A stretch of DNA of 64,000 nt from the NCBI GenBank assembly GCA_031763025.1, contig JASSKH010000025.1, forward strand, positions 9,911,665-9,975,664, in the 5' to 3' direction. This DNA is from Macrocystis pyrifera. Its lineage: Eukaryota > Sar > Phaeophyceae > Laminariales > Laminariaceae. Below the pieces are notes generated by a model. It had not been told where the DNA came from. It did no database searches and saw nothing but the letters and a program-made list of their open reading frames with translations. Positions 1 to 64,000 of this stretch are shown one piece after another. Each line of letters starts with the position of its first letter. Within the stretch, counting starts at the first letter, position 1. Position numbers and translations under genes: made by a program.

Positions 1-599
1 GGTCAACCGTTTACCAGTAGCCCAATAGACAACTGTAATACCTTCACAAATGGCGTCGTCGGCAGGACAGATTCGGTCTGGATCTGACTATCCCGCCGTT
101 CCAGGGGGGGGGGATGTTACTCGTAGAAGGCCTAGTTTGGGTAGGCGATCGGCTAACTTTGTACCGGTAGCCCAATTGACTGATACCTTGAAACTCACGA
201 AAAACCCGACTTCGAGCTGGAGTAACACTGAAAATGCACACCGTGAAATATTGAATGATACTCGTAAGCACTACAGAGAGGCGCTCACCTTTTTAATCAG
301 ATCCCGGTACTCCTTGATGTGCCTCCCGGCTTGCCGCATCATCCACACCGGCACTCATCGCTCGACTTCCTGCTCCAACACCACCCACATCGGCCACCGG
401 TGACACAAAATCCATACCAGGTGTAATCAATAAACACCAAGAATTTATGCAATGTGATACCGATACAAGCCAAAGTCATTCAATTAACGGTTGAGTATTC
501 GTAACGTAACGTATCCAACACCGAATCAATTAATTAACGGTCGAATAGACGTATCCATACACCTGGTACAAGCTTAGCCCTCTTGGGGATATCTGAGAC
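1..599. other. No supported gene; low-information flank
   Basis: Open frames exist on both strands here, including one of about 117 codons on the plus strand from base 50. None has recognisable protein similarity or a convincing splice context. A run of nine or more G occurs near 105-114. I see no RNA gene or named repeat in this stretch. Confidence 0.5.
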
Positions 600-830
600 G
601 AATTGACGATACAAAGTGACGATTACAGCAACCATTGTGGCCACTGCATGGTTGGGGGATTAACAAAGGTTGGTGTCCGAGTTACAATGGTTGAATGCAA
701 GGAGGCGTACGGCACAGGCGCGACATGATGTTACCACCACTGGTGGGCGCTCACGCTATACACTCCTACACGGTTGATAACACCTAAAGTCATTATTGTT
801 TTGGTTATCCCTCAGAAGGGGGGTGACGTC
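600..830 (+). repeat. Dispersed repeat J, copy 1
   Basis: This stretch is clearly similar, in the same orientation, to 59560-59810. Shared landmarks in the same order are the words GGTGTCCGAG, CAATGGTTGAATGCAAGG, CTCACGCT and TTGATAACACC. The two copies are diverged and I saw no terminal inverted repeats. The family is not recognised. Boundaries are approximate. Confidence 0.65.
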
Positions 831-1129
831 AACACATCAACCGATGGATACACACATAGTAAAGCTAGCCAGGGCGGAATCGAAGCTTGGCGTGGACGAG
901 ACGAGAGACGCATGACGGTACAGGAAAATGAAATAAATACTGCCACGTATACACGTACATAGTACCTGGTGCTCCGGAAAATTCTAATCAGCCTTTTTGG
1001 GATCGCAATCCCGTTAAGGGGTCGAAATACATGCAAGTGGACTTAGATAATGTATACCAGTGTACCGGGAACCTGGTAAACGTTTCTGTACACTGCAATA
1101 GGAAAGGGGTCGAGTCACGTAAGTCACCT

Positions 1130-1320
1130 CGCCGCGTGCCGTCCTTAAAAGCAGAGGGTCCGTGGTGCCCTTCCCCACATCCACGGCCTTCTCCGTCGGC
1201 TGTGCGGACACCGCCGTGGGAGTGGTTCGTCGCTTGCCTCGGAGGGCACAGGACGAGCGAGACACACCTTGTTGCAGTCGCTGGGTGTTCGTGGCAACGT
1301 CCACCCGCCTGCCAGTACAT
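1130..1320. other. Coding-like GC-rich island, strand unresolved
   Basis: This is a locally GC-rich block inside AT-richer DNA. It is open in several frames, including a long minus-strand frame over 1014-1601. On the plus strand AAAAGCAG near 1153 could be a 3' splice site, and on the minus strand a GTGTGT donor is possible. No product is recognisable. It could be an exon of an unidentified gene or chance composition. Confidence 0.2.
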
Positions 1321-1659
1321 GAGTACGCACATAGTTTACCGTGAAAGTGTACATGACAAACGATTAAAAGGTATGAGGTACACGTAAAAAACATCAAACG
1401 GCAAAAAAATATGACACTGGTTTGAGGTGCAGTACATGAGTTGAAAAAAACGTGCGCTGGCCTTTTGCATATACACTTATGCTTGCGAGGGAATGTGAGT
1501 TCGCTAATTTTGACCAAAGTCGTGGCAAGAGTCCCATGCCAGATGACCGAAGTCGTTTTACACTGGATTGAAACGTTGAATATGTCTGCACTTCTCGTCA
1601 AATTCTCAGGAATGTATTCTGCCTATAAGATAATTGGTGTTTTCATGGCGCGGACAAAA

Positions 1660-1832
1660 AAAAAAGCGCCTCGAGGCAAGAGCCATCCACAACAGCAGCA
1701 GCGCAGCAGAAGTACAACCCAGTGTTGTACCAGTCCAGAAGTCCACCCCGGCACCCAGCGCAGTCGCGGCTGCTGGCAGCAGCACAGCCGCCGTTTATGC
1801 CGAGCGCATCCAGTGTCGTGGTACAAACGGTG
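1660..1832 (+). other. Candidate exon of unknown gene (Ala/Ser/Gln-rich)
   Basis: One plus-strand frame reads as a low-complexity Ser/Ala/Pro/Val stretch with CAG/GCA-rich codons. It ends at a possible donor, GTACAA, near 1831. A different frame starting with ATG at 1645 begins Met-Ala-Arg-Thr-Lys, like histone H3, but no histone sequence follows. No domain is recognisable. This may be only a CAG-rich simple region. Confidence 0.2.
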
Positions 1833-2639
1833 CTGAGGTCCCTGCTTCGTGTTTGCTGCGTTTCGTGTACGTACTGAAGGTCCACCTGTGTGGTACTACA
1901 AGTACGTCGTACTACTCGTAGATGACACAGCTCAGTATAACATATTTGAGCCTGATCCCTGATCCGCATGCCTCCTCTCTTGTCTGCGGTACTACAGCAA
2001 CGTCAGTACAGCAGTGATAGTAGCGTACTGGAGCCTGATCCGATGTCTTCTGTCGTTTGACCGAACAACAGCAAACGCAACTGTTTTTACAGCGAAACAT
2101 ATTTTGGAGTGTCGACGAGAAAACAACGACGACTGCTATGACACCACCGCCTACTCTTTGTTTAGTATTGTCTGACGCATCTGCGCCAGGGGTGGGGCAC
2201 GTTTGACGAAAGCGGGAAGGAGACGGCACACAGGGCAGCAAGGTACCAGATTGACTACTAATACTGTACGTAGAACCCGTCTATGCATGCTGCTCGTACC
2301 ACAAACCGCTGGGGCTGCCTGCAGGTTGCTTTTTGTTTGTTTTTTCTTGCCTTTGGTTTTGGTCTTACTCTGTTTATATGTATGTGGTGGTATTGTTGCT
2401 TATTGCTTGTTTTGTGTTGATTATTGTCAGCCGCATCTCCTTCTGGGGGGCGCGACATTTTATTGTTCTTCTTTTCGATTTGTTTTCCTTTGTTTCTTTC
2501 GACTTTTCGCTCTGTTATACACATATAATATAGAATGTGTACAAGTATATCGTGTCTATCGTTTCCAGTGCGATGAAATGGCATTGCATTGTTTACTCTG
2601 CGTGCTGGTTAACAATGTACTATATCTGTATTGTAGTTT

Positions 2640-3420
2640 TGTACCGTAACGTAGTACGGCATGGTTTCAAAATTTCGAGGTTTTTCAGCCGCGCGTCGGA
2701 CGCTTGATCGTCGTTTATATTAACCTCGTATATATGTACACAGCCGCTGTTGGTGATCAAACCCATCTACCTGGTATATCATACTGTTCTGTACGGTATT
2801 TTGATGCACATGCCTCGTGAGATGAGTGTACTACTGCTGCAGACCGACAGGTGCAAATAAGTACGCCTCGCTCTCAGCGATCTCTACAGCTCTACTCACA
2901 ACAGTCGGAGATAGGTTGCAGGTTCGACAGAGATACTGCTGTACATGTGTGTACAGTACAATCAGTGAGAGACGCAGAGAGGTCGTCCGTCGTCGTCGGA
3001 TTACACATGAAGCCGCTCTGCTTCCCAGACTGCTTGCTCTCTGTACGTTTACCTCTGCTGGCATAGCTGCAGCAGTGCTCATGGTTTGAGTTGTATAGGA
3101 AGATGCTGGGGGATAAGTTCTAGTAACCATGCCACGCAGATGCGTAGACTTGCGGCCAGGTTCCGCTATTATAGCTGCTGTGTGCTGTGATGTGGGCTGT
3201 GTGCGTTTGTACTCCTAGGCAATGCAGCTGATGTGATCGAGGCACTTGAGGCACCATGCGCGGGAAATCCATTCATGCTTGCTGTTGCAGTCCGAGCACT
3301 CGCGATAGTTTCATGTTGCTTAGAGCTCACGGTAGAATCGCGATGTACTATGACACTACGACAAGGCGATATAACAACCCAAATAGCAATCGCCCCGGTC
3401 TACCTCTCACCCGGTAGTCG
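2640..3420. other. No gene recognised
   Basis: AT-rich to mixed DNA with several short overlapping frames on both strands and no recognisable domain, RNA gene or array. It contains GTAC-rich words and one TACCTGGTA word near 2770, both typical of the whole window. Confidence 0.4.
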
Positions 3421-3422
3421 TC

Positions 3423-3733
3423 ATGAAGGCATCAGCTCCAGCTAGCAGGACCACTCCCACAGCGAAGACGGCCGGAAGCCGACCTACGGACGACATGAAA
3501 ACTGCTCAAGAACACTCGTCAAGAGAAAACTACAAGCACGAACTTGGCGTCAAACGAGTGGCACAGGCCAAAGAGGGTAATGACCAGGTAGTGGAAGTCA
3601 CAGGCGTTGCGGGCTGGCTGGCAAGCTGCGGCTGCGGATGGTTGAAGGCGGGATCCCTCCGGGATTGAGGGTCGGGGTTTGCACCCCAACAAGGAGGCGT
3701 GTTTCTACAGGCATCCAAGAGGGTGATTGGTGA
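3423..3733 (+). other. Possible two-exon small gene, unknown function
   Basis: An ATG at 3423 opens a hydrophilic frame rich in Thr, Ser, Lys and Glu. After about 51 codons it reaches a plausible donor (GAGG followed by GTAATG, near 3576). A candidate acceptor TTTCTACAG near 3710 would add about six codons and a TGA. The resulting protein of about 58 residues matches nothing I know. It could equally be the first exon of a longer gene running to the right, or spurious. Confidence 0.2.
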
Positions 3734-3739
3734 TTGGCC

Positions 3740-4970
3740 GCTGGTTCAGCCGCCTTTGCATACACGCATACAACTTGCTGCGCCTGGCCTTCCAGCCACA
3801 TATATCTACATACACGCATACACGCATACACACTTACACATGTATGTAGCTTGACTGCTTGACGCAATAACACGGTTCAGAGTCCGTTCGAGGAGTTCCA
3901 GGAGCTTTGCCGGTTCTTGTCGGTCCATGACTGCACGCTTACTTCATGTACAACAGCAGATAAGGTGTATGACCCCGTTCTGAGGACAAGCTGTAAGCTG
4001 CTTGCTGCGTACAGATATTAATTACAGCTGTAGTACCATGTGTACTACTGCAGTGTATTTCTGTATGTATGTACTAGGAGTTAGAATCATCACTTTGTGC
4101 GATACGAGTACAGCAGTACGAGTACAGTACGGACAACGTTATTAATAGTATGTAGTTGTGTACTTAAATTATTCCTTCAGGCAGTAAGTACGACCCCACG
4201 TCTGCTTGCTGCCGCTGTACTGCTGTGTTGCTGTAGGTTACCAGGTATGCGTCAAGAAGAGTACTATAATACTGCTGTACTCATTACATCTATTACTAGA
4301 AGAATACCCACGTGTCTTTTTTGGTACACCCTACATAGTCACAGCGGTAGCACACGCTTGCGCTGCTACCATGGTAGACCTTGCTGCTGGGGGGCAAGAA
4401 AGGCAACAAAAAAAGAGTGAGTGGGAGAAAAAAGAGTGAGCGACGTGTGCGGCTCTACGACAACCGGAATATACGTAGATTATATCGTACGGGTCGATGT
4501 ATAGTAATCGACCTACCCCAACGTTCCTTGATGTTTGCTCGTGGACCCTCTGTTACGTGCTCAAAGGAGTATAGCGATAGCGATTTCTCGATGATCGACC
4601 AAAAGCCCCCTTCCCGAAACTCTACAGTATGTACGTATAGACTATTATACCAGTCAGTATCTGGGACGAAATAGCCCTTACCGTGTAGATAGATGATGGT
4701 GTCCCAAGGGCTCTTGTAACACTTTAAATACTAGTAGTGTTTTTTTTCAGCACCGGTTGCTCCCGAGCGCCGCCCGACCTCACGTGGCAATGCCGCAAAC
4801 ATTTTGTCTGACGATCCAGACACGCTAACTAACACGAACACAAATAATTTAGTGCTGGCATTGTCAGAATACGATTGATTGGGAAACGCATCACTCTTCT
4901 CACGTCGTTATTATTTTTAATCGCCATAGCCCACACCAGGTAGTTTTTCACGTATTTCTAGTTGAATTCG
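3740..4970. other. No gene recognised
   Basis: Mixed-composition DNA with short dead-end frames. It includes tandem ACGCATACA-like words near 3800-3835 and GTAC/AGTAC-rich words near 4095-4130. No element boundaries, RNA genes or domains were seen. Confidence 0.4.
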
Positions 4971-4974
4971 CAGA

Positions 4975-5175
4975 ACAGGACCGGGTGGCCGGGATCCCCC
5001 CCACCTTGCACAATGTGGGCGTAAAACAATCCTTGTGGAGACATAAAAAAAATGTCTATAGTAAACCCCACAAGGCGTCGATAACCTCTCTCTCAATTCG
5101 GCACGCCTATATTGGTGGTGTGCTATGTTGCTCAATATCTCCAAAAGGATTTATTTACGGGGGGGGGTGGTTACC
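4975..5175. mobile_element. MITE family B, copy 1
   Basis: This palindromic element of about 200 bp is non-autonomous. The left arm has a C-tract, then TTGCACAATGTGGGCG, then CTTGTGGAGACAT. The right arm carries the inverse order, ending in a G-tract. Related copies lie at 43035-43225, 43585-43775, 51880-51965 (partial) and 62415-62600. No coding capacity is seen, so it probably depended on a transposase encoded elsewhere. Confidence 0.7.
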
Positions 5176-6028
5176 TGCGAACTCGCTCATCTCTTCCTTG
5201 TATTTGTGCGTGTATACACCACTCCAACATTGAAGAAAAAATCTGCCTAGGCTACTTGTATGCACGCGTACCACAACACGCCCTCCAATGAAAACTTCGG
5301 AGCTGCTGTAGCTCAGCCACCTGTTGTGATCTCTGCCGTCTAAGATGTCGTTCGTGCGGTTGACCTTAGTCGCTGCTGCCACAGCGGCCAAGAAACACGC
5401 GGGCCGTCATTCACCAACACAGAGGCGGTTGGGTCGCGGCCACAAACTTGAAGGAAAAACCCCCCTATAAATAGCTTACTCCGGTGATTGCCCAGAGGCA
5501 ATTTGTCACCCAAAACGGTGATTTCAACCCCATCACAACTGCACCTATTTTTTGTGGATGAACTACTTGGAATCACAGTAAAATCATTTTGGCAGTAGCA
5601 AGCAAGAGAACTATCCTTTAGAACTGCACCCACTTTATGGAGACAATGGGATCAATTTCGCAGTAACTCCAAAAGGGGAAAGCCGCCGTGGGATCTTTGT
5701 CGTTCCGCGGATCCAGACGCATCTTGAACCTGCTTGCACCGCCGCTGCTCTGTGATTCATTCAACGTTGCGCGTATATCTATAAAGTGCACCTCAATACG
5801 GAACGACAGCAAGCAACACCAGCAGTGCGAATTTAAATACACACCCACGCGACACCGAGTCCTTTCACGAGCACGACCAGGCACAACACTCGAAAGCACG
5901 ATGCTGTTAATCGAGACCTAAAGTGCACAGACTGATGTACGTGTACAGTAGAGCTAAAAAAAAACTACCAGCTTGCATTCGCAGAACGAACTGCTATAGC
6001 ACTCGTAGCGATTAAAAACGCCTCCCAG
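5176..6028. other. Region downstream of NAGK; no gene recognised
   Basis: This lies 3' of the NAGK stop codon on the minus strand and must contain that gene's 3' untranslated region and polyadenylation site, but I could not fix either. Short frames on both strands show no domain. Confidence 0.4.
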
Positions 6029-12750
<6,722 letters not shown>

Positions 12751-12769
12751 TGGTCACTGGTCAGTGGAG

Positions 12770-13030
12770 CTACATACCGTATCACACTGGGTGATAATAT
12801 AACACACCCCTTGGGACGAATTTCGGACCCGGTTTTCTCCAAAACGTTCCTTAAGGGGGGTACACACAACGAAAATGGTGGCTTTGGAAATATTTCGTCG
12901 ATAAGGTTGTGTAGACGCATCGCTCGTCGTATTCAGTACGCCCTCCCTCCCCGTTGTAGAGAAAACCCAGCTTTGAAAGTCGTTCGAGGGGGTGTGTTAT
13001 CTTAAGCGTTTTACGGTATGATACCAATAT
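12770..13030. mobile_element. MITE family F, copy 1
   Basis: A palindromic element of about 260 bp. The left end has ACCGTATCACAC, GATAATATAACACACCCC and GGGACGAATTT; the right end shows the inverse, GGGGGTGTGTTATC and ACGGTATGAT. Related copies lie at 40855-41045 and 53640-53895. No coding capacity. Confidence 0.7.
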
Positions 13031-13774
13031 GGTGCTGGCTGCTAGCCTTAAGATGACGAGATGAGGTACAGCAGTATTAACCAGGTATTTACAACACTAC
13101 TTTTTTTCACTTCGTGATACCGTCTGATCAAATTCTGTCTTGCACGTCGGCCCAGGATATGTATCTCATGTGCGACACCATCTTGTGAATAAATTCGTGA
13201 AACTGCAGGTTTAGGGAAAGGTTCGTAGAATAGTCGCCGCACATGTGTGTGTGTGTGTTCTTCACATTAAACCGTTCTTCTACTCGTCGGCATCCAGCAA
13301 GCCCAGTGTCCGTGCTGATTCTTCACCCTAGAAAGATACGAGCTCTGTGGTCACAGACTACGACACAGAGATAACACACCGTAATGCATTAATAGCCTAC
13401 GCAATACCATGCCTTCGCACTAGGTGCGGCCGACACAACATACATACATACATACGCCAGCAACCAAAATGTACCCACGGAAGATACATACACAAGGAAT
13501 AGTATCACATGAGGCCGAGATCTTTTCGAGAACCGGGAGAACTCGTCGAGACGGGCCTTGATTGCCCGTCCGAACCTGACCTGACCTCTCTTCTGCATGC
13601 TGCTAGCCCAACGTGGAGGGCTCTCTCCTTGCTCTAAATACGAGTAGAAGGAAGGAAAAGTTCAGCCTTCGTTATTATTAGCTGGTCAAAGCTACCGCAT
13701 TATATGGGGGACCTATGTGACTCTATGAAACTAGGGAGTCCATACGCGTAAGGGTCGATCTTATCTCTTTTCTG

Positions 13775-13865
13775 TTTTAGGACCGCAGTCCCGTTTTGGG
13801 GACAAGTTACTTAGAATTTGATTGGTCTGTCCCAAAACGGGATTGTGGTTCTAAAAGGGTTAACG
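13775..13865. mobile_element. MITE family C, copy 1
   Basis: A short palindrome of about 90 bp. The left arm is GTCCCGTTTTGGGGACAA, a central TTACTTAGAATTTG follows, and the right arm is TGTCCCAAAACGGGAT before AAAGGGTT. Other copies are at 26845-26960, 38318-38460 (diverged) and 55375-55475. Confidence 0.75.
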
Positions 13866-14264
13866 AGAAGTGTTTATCGTTTTTTTTTTTCGGCATTTTC
13901 CCGAAATTTCGGTATTTCTCGATTTGTTTTCGGGAAAAGCCAAAAAACTTCAACCGCGAAAAATGACGTCTTGAATTTTTCAAGGTTTTTCAGGAAATTT
14001 AGGTACAAGGAAGGCTCTAGCGGATCGAGCAGCCCCACCGCTCGAGCTGTGCCACCACTCGAGAGCGCACGAGGCTAATACTCACAAGGGTCGTTCCCAA
14101 GGTCATTTGCAAGTCATGGTCGAACGAAGAAGGCGCATTAGCTTTCTGGGCTCTCGTGGCCGAGTTCACAAGGTGACTGCACCGAGGTGGCCGACCGACT
14201 GAGCTCGGTGAGGGCGGTAGCTGAGACTTTGTCGCGTTGGGCGTTGTAGCGTGACGAGTTGGTG

Positions 14265-63030
<48,766 letters not shown>

Positions 63031-64000
63031 GTGAGCGGCATTCATCTGCTTACAGTACGCGACAGCGTTCAAGTAATGTAGGAGCCAATAAGCATGAGAG
63101 CAAGAAATGTGTCCCCGGGGTCGGAGAAAGCCTCCAGGCTACACAGAGAATTACCGGAGCAACTACTCTCTGCGACGAGGTGCCGCGCTACTTACCGTCG
63201 AATCACCGCGGGGGCATAATGGTAACCCGGGGTGCGGGTCTTCGGCTGACCGCAGCAACGAGGCTTCATTGATCCCAAAATATACACGAATTACGGATGG
63301 AAGATATGACGGAATGCTACAAGATAAATTGAGGGTTGGCTTGTTTTGGCTTGACTTTTGCTCTAAACACTAAAAAAATCGTATGTTTGTTTAGAACTGA
63401 AATCAGTCTAGGACACACCCTGCCTCACACAATAATAAATATACCTGGCCCAAAACTAGAAATGCTTACTAAGTAGTGTCGGGAGTACAAGCCCGCACAC
63501 GGCTAGTCCGTAGCTTCTTGTGTTGATAGCTGCGTTCCGAAAGATGTCGCAATATTGTGCATCGCTGGGTTTAGCGTCTGCCGTGTCGCAGCTTCAGAAA
63601 TCATGTTATATGCGGAAAGGGCGCCCCATGATTTCCTGAGGCTCCTGACTTGATTACAGCATGAGAAAAAACGAAAGTGTATTCCGATGAAAAATCTCTT
63701 GGCCTGCTGTAGGTACGGTACAGTACAGGGCATCTGTTAAGCAAACGAGCAATGAGAAGGGGAAAAAGCTGAGATTAGCAGCGAGGAAAAAGAACTGCGG
63801 ACGACGTCATGCTGAAGTTAGTGCAGAACGCACCAACTCTCAAATCATAAATCCAGCCTGGAACAGCTTGGTTGTTTCTTATTACATCTATAGGTGTTCG
63901 GTGCTTGTATGTTACGAATACTGTTGTAAATTGCAAAGGGTATCCCAAGGATATTGGGTACGGTACATTGGGAGCTGAGGAGCCCGTCAGTCACATCATA
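63031..64000. other. Intron or 3' continuation; no further exon recognised
   Basis: I looked for the next ASH-domain strands in the required phase and did not find them. Frames at 63107-63373 are open but show no family similarity. The gene probably continues beyond base 64000. Confidence 0.5.

Larger units (their letters stand above)
12751..14264. promoter_or_regulatory. Head-to-head intergenic region, presumed divergent promoters
   Basis: If both first exons are right, 1.5 kb separates the start codons of NAGK (leftward) and the SPAG17-like gene (rightward). Most of it is occupied by MITE family F (12770-13030), MITE family C (13775-13865) and AT-rich sequence. I could not identify a TATA box or initiator with confidence, so the regulatory role is inferred from layout alone. 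Confidence 0.4.

Noticed and set aside
1645..1836. A plus-strand frame starting Met-Ala-Arg-Thr-Lys, like histone H3.
   Set aside because: Only the first five residues match; no histone fold follows, and the region is CAG-rich low complexity.

Overview
This window is nuclear DNA of a photosynthetic eukaryote with a motile cilium. A brown alga (Phaeophyceae, Ectocarpus- or kelp-like) is the best guess, and that is an inference. The evidence is: many small exons with GT-AG introns of a few hundred bases to several kilobases; a plastid-type arginine-biosynthesis enzyme with a possible heterokont-style bipartite presequence; an axonemal central-pair protein; and introns full of microsatellites, minisatellites and short palindromic elements. 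No prokaryotic, viral or long retrotransposon genes were recognised.

Layout. (1) About 1-6,000: no gene I can identify, only weak coding-like islands and repeats. (2) 6,029-12,750, minus strand: N-acetylglutamate kinase (NAGK/ArgB). Six well-supported exons all join in phase 0 and give a complete 296-residue enzyme, and a seventh upstream exon may encode the plastid presequence. (3) 12,751-14,264: a head-to-head intergenic region that must hold both promoters. (4) 14,265 to beyond the right edge, plus strand: one very large gene for a SPAG17/PF6-type protein of the ciliary central pair. I could chain about 35 exons (roughly 7 kb coding in 49 kb). Splice phase agrees at every junction proposed, and similarity to the family runs in order from the N-terminal region to the C-terminal ASH/MSP-like domain, where the window ends before the stop codon.

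The two genes are functionally unrelated: one makes arginine precursors in the plastid, the other builds the C1a projection of flagella.

Most of the DNA is intron. It holds at least seven dispersed families of short elements (named A to G here), a tRNA-headed SINE (H), a roughly 350-550 bp element (I) found twice inside that SINE, a two-copy repeat (J), and many tandem arrays. The observations most worth following are: an intron whose ends coincide with the termini of MITE family A, so the element appears to supply the 5' splice site and probably the 3' one; repeated local duplications that end at exon boundaries, including a dead duplicate of part of a NAGK exon and an in-phase duplicate of the start of the ASH-domain exon; the SINE/element-I composites; and strong over-representation of short near-palindromic words such as TACCAGGTA and TATTAATA. 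I did not find a clear new biochemical system. Everything was read by eye, so exon edges and repeat ends are approximate unless splice phase fixes them.
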